Below are positions 42,855 through 51,329 of a stretch of 64,000 nt of DNA, one piece after another (within the stretch, counting starts at the first letter, position 1; each line of letters starts with the position of its first letter). Where the stretch lies: positions 1 to 64,000 of the forward strand of contig NZ_JAFKOJ010000004.1 of the NCBI RefSeq assembly GCF_017303275.1, in the 5' to 3' direction. The notes under the pieces were generated by a model. It had not been told where the DNA came from. It did not search any database and worked only from the letters and a program-made list of their open reading frames with translations. Both the position numbers and the translations under genes were made by a program. The DNA comes from Bacillus sp. NTK034 (lineage in GTDB: Bacteria > Bacillota > Bacilli > Bacillales > Cytobacillaceae).

Positions 42855-42884
42855 CCTTGCTGTCTTTTGCAGCAAGGATTTATT
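42855..42884 (+). terminator. Intrinsic terminator
   Basis: CCTTGCTG-TCTTTTG-CAGCAAGG then ATTTATT. The stem sequence is the same as that of the terminator at 5132. Confidence 0.65.
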
Positions 42885-42953
42885 GAGTTAGATTTTGATA
42901 AAGTGAAGTGTTGCAGCCCAGTTAAGCATGTCTTTTCTTAGTTAATCTCGTTT

Positions 42954-42997
42954 TATAGTAAGAACAGAAAGTTTTTTATACATTTATTCTTACTATA
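42954..42997. repeat. Inverted repeat TATAGTAAGAA / TTCTTACTATA
   Basis: Perfect 11-base arms 22 bases apart, in a region without an intact gene. Function unknown; it might be the end of a decayed element. Confidence 0.45.
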
Positions 42998-43089
42998 CTT
43001 TACAGCAAGGTCTTATCTGTAGATTTTCTGTATCCAGGGTACCCGGAAATTTAGGTTGCTTTCATGGAATTTTTGAATAAACAGTCTTC

Positions 43090-43105
43090 AATCAAACGTT
43101 TGATT
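43090..43105. repeat. AATCAAACGTTTGATT palindrome, copy 2
   Basis: Perfect palindrome overlapping the stop codon of the minus-strand remnant at 43104. It lies in a longer block (from 43081) repeated at 49651. Confidence 0.8.
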
Positions 43106-43322
43106 AACATTTCTCTCTATCATACGGAAGCAAAAGAATAGCATTTGTAATCGGCCGTTCTCCAGTTAAATCAGAAGGTCTTGTCACCAGTGTTTCTCGA
43201 ACTGCCATGGAAGTGGACATGCCCCTGTCAAGATTATGCGCATTGACTGCTCTTATTGACTTCATGATCTTGGCGTTCTCTTCAAAGCTTGCACCAACAA
43301 TTATGCCCGGGGCCTGTCTCAA
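43104..43322 (-). pseudogene. 3' remnant of an unidentified gene
   Basis: An open stretch of 72 codons that reads like genuine protein (GIIVGASFEENAKIMKSIRAVNAHNLDRG, TRPSDLTGERPITNAILLLP). The same frame continues upstream as protein-like sequence for about 10 codons (FFLKLRQ) before a stop. No ribosome binding site precedes the first ATG, so this is probably the C-terminal part of a broken gene. A more decayed copy of its last codons is found at 49675-49760. I do not recognise the family. Confidence 0.45.
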
Positions 43323-43765
43323 CTTTAAGAAAAAAGGGTTCCGTCAGCTTTTATTCCAACGAGGGTTCTTGTGCAACGCCTTTCCCAAATCGAAAATAGA
43401 ATTCCGGGTTATCCTGCCATTAAAAGCTTATTGTCACTGAATTAATTGAAGATTTTTCTGCTTCTAATTATCATGGTCCCCATTAATTATGCCTGCTGCC
43501 ATTGGTTCTCCGTCTGCTGTTATACACACAAACGGGCAAGATAGATGAATAAGGATTTTCATTAAGCATTGCTTTTTTGTAGCATTTGGAGAGCTTGAGC
43601 AGAGTAGTTGATTGTCCAATAATATGTGAAAATCTGATATTGACGACATGGATAATCTGAAACCCTTTGATGAATTATTAGCAATTTCACGATATTCACC
43701 CATTCCATTTTTATTTATGTTCGTACATTAAAGTAAAAACATGAAGAAAGAAGGGTCAAGAGTTC
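43323..43765. other. Region of decayed coding sequence
   Basis: No intact gene. A minus-strand open stretch at 43464-43703 ends with FVCITADGEPMAAGIINGDHDN, faintly like the core of a GNAT acetyltransferase, and a further piece (GRITRNSIFDLGKALHKNP) is readable at about 43350-43410. They look like fragments of one or more broken minus-strand genes (low confidence). Confidence 0.3.
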
Positions 43766-46700
43766 ATGTCGAATGATAATACTCAGACAATGATTGCAGA
43801 TAAATACAGGAAATTATCCTCATATTTTGTTCCCAATGCTGGGCAACTGAAGGATAAACAGATTTACTATGAGATGAAAGGAGCAAGTCATGGAGCTTTT
43901 TTCACCTCTGAAAAAGTTATTTATACCTTTTTTGAAAATGGCATTCAAAAAGGTGAAGATCTGCCTTCTTCCGATTTAGGGGTCACAGAAAGTCCAGAAA
44001 TAGAAAAAGAGATTCAAGGGATTTGTCTGGATTTCCGTTTCCTTTTTGCTAATAAAGGAGTAACACCAATTGGAAGAGGAAAGATGCAAGGAAAAGTTAA
44101 CTATTTTAAAGGAAATGATCCTGCTAAATGGCATACAAATATTCCTTTATTTCAGGAGATTGTCTATTCAGATCTGTGGCCGGGGATTGATCTCGTTTTC
44201 CGAGGTGAAAAGGGTCAAATTAAGTATGAGTTTTGGGTTCAACCGGGTGCTAATGTGGAAGATATACGTTTTACCTATGATGGTGCGATAAAGCTTTCGT
44301 TAAATGAAAAAGGAAATTTGTTGATAGATACTGCATTTGGCCAGGTGATTGATGAGTGTCCAGTAAGTGTACAAGAAAAGAATAACAAACAAGTTTCAGT
44401 GCAGAGTTCTTTCAAGCTGGAAACGGATGATCAAGATGAATTCGTGATTGGTTTTAAAATGGGTGAGGAGTATGACATTCATTATCCACTCATAATTGAT
44501 CCTGGTATCATTTATTCCTCATATCTTGGAGGAGCAGGCCAGGATAGGGGAGTTAGTATAGATGTCGATGATTCCGGCAACGCATATGTGACGGGTTTTA
44601 CATTTTCCCCCACTGGCTTTCCTTTTAACGTCAATGCGTTTCAACCTACTTTTGGCGGTGCAAACGATGCTTTCATCACTAAAGTGGATCCTGATGGAAT
44701 ACTGGTCTATTCCTCTTATCTTGGAGGCAACGGATCTGAGAATGGCTTAAGTATTGCCAGCGATAATGCAGGTAATGCCTATGTGACCGGATTTACCAGT
44801 TCTCCAACTGGGACCTTTCCTACTTTGAATGCGTTTCAGCCTGCATTTGGCGGTGGGGGTACTTTTGGAGACGCGTTTATTACAAAAGTAGACCCCGATG
44901 GGATGATTGTTTACTCTTCCTATCTTGGAGGAACTGGAAGTGATAGGGGCAGCAGTATAGCTGTCGATCAAAACGGAAATGCCTATGTAACAGGACAAAC
45001 TGCATCTCCTACAGGAACTTTTCCTATAATGAATGCCTTTCAACCCACATTTGGCGGTGGTTTTACAGGGGATGCCTTTGTCACCAAGGTAGGCCCAGCA
45101 GGGAGCTTAATTTACTCCTCGTATCTTGGGGGAACTGGAGCTGATGAGGGAAATAGTATTGCCGCAGATGATTCCGGCAACGCCTATATAACCGGAGCGA
45201 CTACCTCTCCAACAGGTACCTTTCCCACGATCAATGCTTTTCAGCCCGCATTTGGCGGAGTCGCAGATGCCTTTGTTACCAAAGTGAACCCTACCGGGGG
45301 GGTAATCTACTCCTCTTATCTCGGGGGATCTGGAAATGATCAAAGCCCTTGCATCGCCGTAGATACGACCGGCAACGCCTATGTGACAGGTTTTACATCT
45401 TCCCCTACCGGATTTCCCTTTAACGTCAATGCGTTTCAACCAATATTTGGCGGCGTACTCGATGCCTTCATCACTAGAGTGGATCCCAATGGAATGCTGA
45501 TCTACTCCTCTTATCTTGGGGGAACTGACAATGATCGAGGTAATAAAATCGCAGTCGATTCTACTGGAAATGCCTATGTAACGGGTTTGACTCAATCTTC
45601 CACTGGTTTTCCAACTATGAATGCCTTTCAGCCGCAGTATGGCGGTGGATTTGCAGATGCATTTATATCCAAGGTAAATCCTGCTGGGATGTTGATCTAC
45701 TCTTCTTATTTGGGTGGTACTGGAAATGATCAGGCATCAAGTGTTGCGGTAGATTCTTATGGCTATGCCTATGTGACAGGTGGTACTTCTTCACCTACCG
45801 GCTATCCCTTCAATGTGAATGCCTTTCAGGCAACATATGGCGGGGGACAATTTGATGCCTTTGTCTCTAAAGTTGATCCTTTAGGGCTGCTGATTTACTC
45901 CTCTTATCTTGGGGGAAGCGGGATTGATAGCGGCATTGATATTTCGGTAGATGCTTTAGGAAATGCCTATGTGACAGGAAGTACTCGATCACCGGACGTA
46001 ATTCCATTTTATATCGCTATAGGTGATTTCAATGGGGATGATATACTCGATCTTGCGGTGACCAATTCTGATTCTGATAATGTATCAATCCTTTTAGGCG
46101 AAGGAGATGGCACCTTCCAGGCACCTGTTTACTTCGCGGCAGGAGATTTTCCTATCGGCATTACAACTGGAGATTTCAATAATAACGGATCCCTTGATCT
46201 CGCAGTAACCAATTTACTTTCCAATACTGTTTCCATCTTAGTAGGCAATGGGAATGGCACTTTCCAGGCGGCAATGAACTTCGGTGTGGGCAATGGGCCA
46301 TTTGGCATTACAACTGGAGACTTCGATGGTAACGGGATTCTCGATCTTGCGGTAACAAATTCAGGTTCACCCAATGTATCAATTTTACTCGGCAATGGGA
46401 ACGGGACTTTCCAACCGGCGATGAACTTTGGTGCGGGGAACGAGCCCTATAACATTACGACTGGAGACTTCAATGGTAATGGGATTCTCGATCTTGCGGT
46501 TGCCAACCGTTCCTCAGACAATGTATCAATATTGATGGGGAACGGAGACGGCACCTTCCAGGCAGCAATGAATATCGGAGGATTTGCTGGTCCAACTGGC
46601 ATCGTAACTGGAGACTTTAATAATAACGGGATCCTTGATTTGGCAGTGACGAATCAGTTTACCGACAATGTATCAATATTGATGGGGAATGGAGACGGCA

Positions 46701-47572
46701 CCTTTCAGGCAGCGATAGACTTCGGTGCAGGGAGCGTTCCGACGGGCATTGTGAAGGGGGACTTTAATAATAATGGGACCCTTGATCTGGCAGTGACCAA
46801 TCAAGGTTCCAACGATATATCGATTCTAATGGGGAATGGAGACGGCACCTTTCAGGCGGCCATGAACTTCGCTGTGGGGCAATCTCCGGAAGGAATTTCG
46901 TCTGGGGACTTCAACGGTAACGGAATTCTTGATCTCGCAGTGGTCAATATGGGATCCAGTAGCGTCTCGATTTTGCTGGGGAATGGAGATGGTACCTTCC
47001 AAGCGGCTGCGGATTTTTTTGTGGGAAACCTATTTCCTACGCTCAATGCCTTTCAACCGACATTTGGTGGTGGGGGTGAGGATGCTTTTGTCACAAAAAT
47101 AGGATTAATTTGTCCTAGCGATATTACGGTAGAAAATGATCCTGGTCAATGTGGAGCAATTGTAAATTATTCATTATCTCCTGGAGCAGTTTGTACACCA
47201 CCTTCAGGTTCCTTTTTTCCAGTCGGAGAAGCAGATGTAACTTGTACGGAAGCCAGTCAGGAGTGTTCTTTTATAATTACTGTCAATGAAACCGAACCGC
47301 CGTCTATCGTCTGTCCAGCTGACATTACGGTAATCAATGATTCGGGCAGAAATGGAGCTTTTGTCAACTTTCCAGAACCTTCAGTAAGCGACAATTGTCC
47401 TGGAGTGACGGCTGTTTGTACGCCAGCATCTGGTTCCTTTTTTCCTCCTGGTACGACCACAGTGACATGTATCGCAACAGATGCAGCTGGAAATACTAGC
47501 ACTTGTTCGTTCAACGTGAAGGTGGTTGTAGATCCTTGCCGCTTTTTGAGTGGTAGAAACGGTAGGCGATAA
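43766..47572 (+). CDS. SBBP beta-propeller protein with nested FG-GAP array and HYR domains
   Basis: A 1268-residue protein. Residues 1-245 form the N-terminal domain that precedes SBBP arrays (SSYFVPNAGQLKDKQIYYEMKG). Eight SBBP repeats of about 65 residues follow, each with YSSYLGG ... GNAYVTG ... NAFQP-FGG-DAF-TKV. The eighth is interrupted after GNAYVTGSTRSPD by seven FG-GAP/VCBS-type repeats of 49 residues (GDFNGNGILDLAVTN ... VSILLGNGDGTFQAA), then resumes with LFPTLNAFQPTFGGGGEDAFVTKIG. Two HYR-type Ig domains (CPSDITVEND..., CPADITVIND...) end the protein. No signal peptide is visible, so secretion would need another route. The FG-GAP loops would bind calcium. RBS is weak (GAAGGG about 11 bases from ATG). 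Confidence 0.85.
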   Translation: MSNDNTQTMIADKYRKLSSYFVPNAGQLKDKQIYYEMKGASHGAFFTSEKVIYTFFENGIQKGEDLPSSDLGVTESPEIEKEIQGICLDFRFLFANKGVTPIGRGKMQGKVNYFKGNDPAKWHTNIPLFQEIVYSDLWPGIDLVFRGEKGQIKYEFWVQPGANVEDIRFTYDGAIKLSLNEKGNLLIDTAFGQVIDECPVSVQEKNNKQVSVQSSFKLETDDQDEFVIGFKMGEEYDIHYPLIIDPGIIYSSYLGGAGQDRGVSIDVDDSGNAYVTGFTFSPTGFPFNVNAFQPTFGGANDAFITKVDPDGILVYSSYLGGNGSENGLSIASDNAGNAYVTGFTSSPTGTFPTLNAFQPAFGGGGTFGDAFITKVDPDGMIVYSSYLGGTGSDRGSSIAVDQNGNAYVTGQTASPTGTFPIMNAFQPTFGGGFTGDAFVTKVGPAGSLIYSSYLGGTGADEGNSIAADDSGNAYITGATTSPTGTFPTINAFQPAFGGVADAFVTKVNPTGGVIYSSYLGGSGNDQSPCIAVDTTGNAYVTGFTSSPTGFPFNVNAFQPIFGGVLDAFITRVDPNGMLIYSSYLGGTDNDRGNKIAVDSTGNAYVTGLTQSSTGFPTMNAFQPQYGGGFADAFISKVNPAGMLIYSSYLGGTGNDQASSVAVDSYGYAYVTGGTSSPTGYPFNVNAFQATYGGGQFDAFVSKVDPLGLLIYSSYLGGSGIDSGIDISVDALGNAYVTGSTRSPDVIPFYIAIGDFNGDDILDLAVTNSDSDNVSILLGEGDGTFQAPVYFAAGDFPIGITTGDFNNNGSLDLAVTNLLSNTVSILVGNGNGTFQAAMNFGVGNGPFGITTGDFDGNGILDLAVTNSGSPNVSILLGNGNGTFQPAMNFGAGNEPYNITTGDFNGNGILDLAVANRSSDNVSILMGNGDGTFQAAMNIGGFAGPTGIVTGDFNNNGILDLAVTNQFTDNVSILMGNGDGTFQAAIDFGAGSVPTGIVKGDFNNNGTLDLAVTNQGSNDISILMGNGDGTFQAAMNFAVGQSPEGISSGDFNGNGILDLAVVNMGSSSVSILLGNGDGTFQAAADFFVGNLFPTLNAFQPTFGGGGEDAFVTKIGLICPSDITVENDPGQCGAIVNYSLSPGAVCTPPSGSFFPVGEADVTCTEASQECSFIITVNETEPPSIVCPADITVINDSGRNGAFVNFPEPSVSDNCPGVTAVCTPASGSFFPPGTTTVTCIATDAAGNTSTCSFNVKVVVDPCRFLSGRNGRR
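46003..47031 (+). repeat. Seven tandem 147-bp FG-GAP coding repeats
   Basis: Each unit encodes GDFNxNGxLDLAVTNxxSxxVSILxGNGDGTFQAA. Several neighbouring units are nearly identical at nucleotide level (for example the GGGGAACGGAGACGGCACC core), consistent with recent duplication. Confidence 0.85.
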
Positions 47573-48118
47573 AAACACTTTTAGTATAAAAAGAGAATTG
47601 CATTAAATAACTAAACAATGGCCCCTGTTTCAAATACTAAAGAAAAATCATTATAGTATTTTTTGTATAGTCCAGAAATGGGTGCTATTCTTCAATGACA
47701 AACTGATGCAAAACGGGTGCTTTAAATAGGCTTTATATACAAGATTCTATGGGTGAATTTTATATAAGGCCTTGATTTCTATTCAAAAAACATATTAACG
47801 TAAGCAAAATTTTTTTATATCGGAGAATATCACATTTTGATTTGAAGTGTTCGTTGAAAGTACCTTTAGATGGCTCACTTTTTGCCAGTGCGATTAGTTT
47901 TTTTGAATAAATAATAAAGCCAAGGCATTCGCTGCTTTGAACTTTATTTGATAGCGGAAGAACTTGATTTAAAGATTTAGCGAATCGTTTCGAATTGAAT
48001 CGTGAGATATATGCTGCTATTCCAGTTGTTTAATAGGTATTTATGCCTGGTGATTAGGCATTTACTAGTGTTTTTGTTTAGAATGTTCACGCTTTCATGC
48101 AAATATGATATGATTTTA
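47573..48118. other. Intergenic region before the glucoamylase-family gene
   Basis: No gene recognised. Two similar stretches, AAATGGGTGCTATTC (about 47677) and AAACGGGTGCTTTAAA (about 47711), look like parts of a degenerate repeat. A LacI-type half-matching palindrome GCGAATCGTTTCGA lies at 47980-47993. Confidence 0.35.
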
Positions 48119-48132
48119 TCGAAACGTTTCGA
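48119..48132 (+). promoter_or_regulatory. LacI-type operator upstream of the glucoamylase-family gene
   Basis: TCGAAACGTTTCGA is a perfect 14-base palindrome with the central CG of LacI-family sites. It ends 25 bases before the start codon. A degenerate partner (GCGAATCGTTTCGA) lies 139 bases upstream. The sequence differs from the operators of both LacI genes in this window. Confidence 0.6.
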
Positions 48133-48157
48133 AAATTATGATTTCTGGAGGAAGCCT

Positions 48158-49516
48158 ATGTCGTTTAAAAAAATGGCAACTGCCATTACCATGATTCTCT
48201 GTTTGGTTCACGCGTTTGTGATGACTCCTGCAGCATCAGCCTCTGTGAAAAATGCCAAGGAAATTGCTTTTCAAAATCAATTAAAGCCGATTGCAAAGAA
48301 AACGTATCGTTATTTCGAAGACTTCACAAATCCTGAAACGGGTCTTACCAATGATATTGTCCGTTTCAGTGATGGGGTGAAAGAAGAAGGAAATCATACC
48401 TCTCCAACAAACATTGCCATGTATATGTTAAGTACTATTTCAGCAGAGGAAATGGGCATCATTACTGAGAAAGAAGCTATATCCAAGCTGCAAAAAACAG
48501 TAAATACGCTAGAAAAACTTGAAAAATGGAACGGCCTCTTTTACAACTGGTATTTTACGAAGGATGGTTCATTAATGACCGATTGGGGTGAATTCATATC
48601 CCAGGTGGATAACGGCTGGCTGTCAGCCGGATTGATCACAGCAGGACAGGCCTACCCGGAATTATATGATCAAACCAGCAAATTAGTAGAAGCCATGGAT
48701 TACTCCACCCTCTATGATCCAGAGGTGGGGCAATTCCGCGGAGGATATTCTGTGGATAAAGGGGAATACACCGAACACCATTATGGAATGTTTTATACAG
48801 AGCCTCGTTTAGGCAGCTATATTGCGATTGGAAAAGGCGATGTACCTGCTGAGCACTGGTGGAGAACATATCGTACACTTCCGCCAGAATGGGATTGGCA
48901 AGCTCAAATCCCGGCAGGAGAAATGAGATCGTACCATGGGGTTGAGCTATTCCAGGGTCACTATAATTACAAAGGTGTGAAATTCATTCCGAGCTGGGGC
49001 GGAAGCATGTTTGAAGGATTAATGCCGGGCCTTGTTCTGAAGGAAAAAGAGCTTGGAAAAAATGCTCTGGGCTTGAACAACCAGCGTCATGTTGACCTTC
49101 AAATCGCATTTGCCGAAGAAAAGGGTTACCCTGCATGGGGCTTTTCACCAGCAGCCACTCCGGATGGCTATAGTGAATTTGCTGCAACACCTTTAGGGAC
49201 ATCCGGCTACAAGGATGACGGCACCGTCACCGCACACGCTTCTTTCCTTGCATTAGAATATGCTCCGAAAGAAGTAGCAAAAAATATCACGGCATTGAAA
49301 GCTCTGGACACATACAGTAAATATGGATTCTATGACTCTGTCAATGTAAAGACAGGGGAAATTGCAGAAGCCTACCTTGCTCTCGACCAGGGGATGATCA
49401 TGGTCTCCATTGCCAATTATCTTCTGGATGGAGTCATCAGGGATCATTTCCACAGCGATGAAATTGGCAGAAACCCGGAATATCTGCTGGAAGAAGAGGA
49501 TTTTCTAATCCGCTGA
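48158..49516 (+). CDS. Secreted glucoamylase-family protein (GH144-like)
   Basis: A 452-residue exported protein: signal peptide ending ASASV (about residue 28), then one (alpha/alpha)6-barrel-type domain of the glycoamylase family, which includes beta-1,2-glucan-degrading enzymes. Typical stretches are TYRYFEDFTNPETGLTNDIV, SPTNIAMYMLSTISAEEMG, GLFYNWYFTK, ISQVDNGWLSAGLIT, PSWGGSMFEGLMPGLV, YPAWGFSPAATPDGYSEF and YLALDQGMIMVSIANYL. ATG 48158 follows GGAGGA. A LacI-type palindrome lies over the leader, suggesting sugar-dependent control. The substrate is not fixed by sequence; beta-glucan is my best guess. Confidence 0.85.
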   Translation: MSFKKMATAITMILCLVHAFVMTPAASASVKNAKEIAFQNQLKPIAKKTYRYFEDFTNPETGLTNDIVRFSDGVKEEGNHTSPTNIAMYMLSTISAEEMGIITEKEAISKLQKTVNTLEKLEKWNGLFYNWYFTKDGSLMTDWGEFISQVDNGWLSAGLITAGQAYPELYDQTSKLVEAMDYSTLYDPEVGQFRGGYSVDKGEYTEHHYGMFYTEPRLGSYIAIGKGDVPAEHWWRTYRTLPPEWDWQAQIPAGEMRSYHGVELFQGHYNYKGVKFIPSWGGSMFEGLMPGLVLKEKELGKNALGLNNQRHVDLQIAFAEEKGYPAWGFSPAATPDGYSEFAATPLGTSGYKDDGTVTAHASFLALEYAPKEVAKNITALKALDTYSKYGFYDSVNVKTGEIAEAYLALDQGMIMVSIANYLLDGVIRDHFHSDEIGRNPEYLLEEEDFLIR

Positions 49517-49526
49517 TAGTTATATA

Positions 49527-49566
49527 AAAGCGATGCCTAAATGTTCATTGGGCATCGCCTTTTTTG
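49527..49566 (+). terminator. Intrinsic terminator
   Basis: GCGATGCC / GGCATCGC stem followed by CTTTTTTTG after the glucoamylase-family gene. Confidence 0.9.
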
Positions 49567-49650
49567 TGTTTGACAAATTTTAGTAGTGTCTGATGCCTTA
49601 ATTGACTTGGCTGTAAATTAGGTTCATATATGGAATCGCCTTTTGGAGAG

Positions 49651-49770
49651 ACAGTCTTCAATCAAACGTTTGATTAACATTTCACTCAATCTTATGGAAG
49701 CGGCATAATAGCATCCGCAATAGGTCTCACCTGTTAGGTCATCACTTGTCCACCGGGGTGATCCAGCATA
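49651..49770 (-). pseudogene. Second decayed copy of the 43.1-kb gene end
   Basis: The first 33 bases (from 49651) are identical to those from 43081, including the AATCAAACGTTTGATT palindrome (49660-49675). Similarity then continues through the coding end. On the minus strand it reads SDDLTGE, then after a frameshift PIADAIMPLP and VKC with in-frame stops, against SDLTGERPITNAILLLPYDREKC at 43.1 kb. It is therefore a clearly degenerated homologue. Confidence 0.6.
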
Positions 49771-50072
49771 CATCTCCGATATCTTTTGATCCCCCGACGC
49801 TGCCTCCCTTTAGTTGTCGATGAAATCGAAGCAGAATGGGGGGAAGATATCGATTTCAGTTCCATAACGTTTCTTTGATAACCTGACAATTGCAGGATCA
49901 ACGGTAGTATATTTAAATCTAGTATTCATATTTTCCAGTGGAGGTACCCTATTGAACTATTTTTAAGGCATTGGCTAGAATTGTTGTGTTGATATTTAGG
50001 CAAAGCAAGTATGGCAGTTTCAAAGGGGAAAAAGTATAAAACAGTAAATTTTCAAAAAAATAAAAAAATAGG
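49771..50072. other. Gene-free region with possible coding debris
   Basis: No intact gene. A short plus-strand stretch around 49806-49875 reads VDEIEAEWGEDIDFSSITFL before a stop and looks like the end of a former gene. The rest is AT-rich. Confidence 0.3.
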
Positions 50073-50100
50073 TTGAAACAGTATGGGAAATTTATTATAC
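50073..50100 (+). promoter_or_regulatory. Candidate promoter of the aldolase/TctCBA/DhaKL operon
   Basis: TTGAAA (50073-50078) and TTATAC (50095-50100) with a 16-base spacer, directly before the first palindromic operator. The leader would be about 220 bases. Confidence 0.55.
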
Positions 50101-50107
50101 TCAAAAC

Positions 50108-50123
50108 AGTAAAACGTTTTACT
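50108..50123 (+). promoter_or_regulatory. LacI-type operator of the aldolase operon
   Basis: AGTAAAACGTTTTACT is a perfect 16-base palindrome over the expected transcription start. Related sites are ATGAAACGTTTTACT (50184-50198) and ATGAAACGTTTTAAT (50291-50305). The LacI protein of this operon (51330) is the obvious candidate to bind them. Confidence 0.75.
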
Positions 50124-50233
50124 TAATTTTTCCTGATGGTATAAAAGGAGTTTGTTAGTACTGCTCCATTTTTTTATAGTAATAATGAAACGTTTTACTA
50201 AAACTATTCTTGTTTATATGATTAACCTGGAAA

Positions 50234-50247
50234 TGAAAGCGTTTTTT
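50234..50247 (+). promoter_or_regulatory. Possible CcpA (cre) site
   Basis: TGAAAGCGTTTTTT matches the cre consensus TGWNANCGNTNWCA except for the last two bases. Catabolite repression of this operon would be expected. Confidence 0.35.
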
Positions 50248-50328
50248 TGTATGTTGGCTATGTTTTTCGTTGATTCAGTTCTTAAATTTAATGAAACGTT
50301 TTAATATTATATCGAAGGAGATGAATTC

Positions 50329-51234
50329 ATGAGACATTTGTATGGTGTAACAACAGCGATGATCACCCCTTTTAATGAAAAAGGTAAAGTGGAATTGAAT
50401 TTGGTTGATGAGTTGACAGAGTTTCTAATTTCAAAGGGTGTTCATTGTTTGTATCCTTTAGGCACTACTGGTGAAATGTTAAGGCTAAGTGTAGAAGAGC
50501 GTAAGCAAGTTGCTGAAAGAGTAGTAAAAAAGGCAGATGGAAGAGTTACGGTTTATATTCATGTTGGAGCAATGAACCAGGATGAAACCGTAGAGCTGGC
50601 GAAGCATGCACATGCTATTGGAGCTGATGGCATCGGGGTTGTCACACCTGTATTCTTTAGTTCAAATGACCATGAGCTTGAAGAGTATTTTGTTCATGTA
50701 GCAAGCAGTGTCCCAGAGGATTTCCCAGTCTATTTATATAATATTCCACAGCTTTCGGGCAATGATTTTAGTGCTCAGGTGGCACAGAGAGTGGCAAATC
50801 GGCAAAAAAATGTAATCGGTGTCAAATATAGCTATCCTGATTTCCTGAGGGTAAATGAATACTTGGATGTTAATGACGGAAGCTTCTCAGTCGTACCTGG
50901 TACAGACCGTTTATTCCTGGCAGGACTGGCGATGGGCTGTGAAGGAGTTGTCTCAGGTATTTCTTGTGTATATCCTGAGCCATTCGTCGGGGTTTATAAT
51001 GCATTCCAGGAAAAAGACTTTGAAAAAGCGAGGAAATATCAGAAATTAGCTAATCTTTATTGCGAAACACTGAAATGTGGAAGCAATATGTCGTACTTTA
51101 AGGAAGCTCTTAAATTACGGGGGGTAAACGCAGGATTAATGAAAGCACCTCAATTAGATTTAACGGAATCTGAAATTAAGAAACTTCAGGCAGAACTATC
51201 CCAAATTAGCAGTGAATTTTCGGTTGAAGTTTAA
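50329..51234 (+). CDS. DapA/NanA-family aldolase or dehydratase
   Basis: A 301-residue class I aldolase-type protein of the dihydrodipicolinate synthase/N-acetylneuraminate lyase family. The Schiff-base lysine is Lys166 in NVIGVKYSYPD, the assisting tyrosine Tyr137 in VYLYNIPQL, and the substrate carboxylate loop is GTTGEM (45-50). Its place in a LacI-controlled catabolic operon argues against lysine synthesis. It more likely cleaves or dehydrates a 2-keto sugar acid, giving pyruvate and a small aldehyde or ketone. The ATG has GAAGGAG upstream. Confidence 0.85.
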   Translation: MRHLYGVTTAMITPFNEKGKVELNLVDELTEFLISKGVHCLYPLGTTGEMLRLSVEERKQVAERVVKKADGRVTVYIHVGAMNQDETVELAKHAHAIGADGIGVVTPVFFSSNDHELEEYFVHVASSVPEDFPVYLYNIPQLSGNDFSAQVAQRVANRQKNVIGVKYSYPDFLRVNEYLDVNDGSFSVVPGTDRLFLAGLAMGCEGVVSGISCVYPEPFVGVYNAFQEKDFEKARKYQKLANLYCETLKCGSNMSYFKEALKLRGVNAGLMKAPQLDLTESEIKKLQAELSQISSEFSVEV

Positions 51235-51329
51235 GGTAAGGCATACATCAAGGTTCCGGGTTCATCCATTAACTATTAATCGCTATAATTGATGTAATTA
51301 TAGTATTTGCTTATGAACTTGGAGGTAAC

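Noticed and set aside
43207-43440. Plus-strand open frame of 77 codons
   Set aside because: It is opposite to the more protein-like minus-strand remnant and has no ribosome binding site.
45107-45595. Minus-strand open frame of 162 codons inside the SBBP gene
   Set aside because: A shadow of the repetitive plus-strand coding repeats; its composition follows the repeat period.
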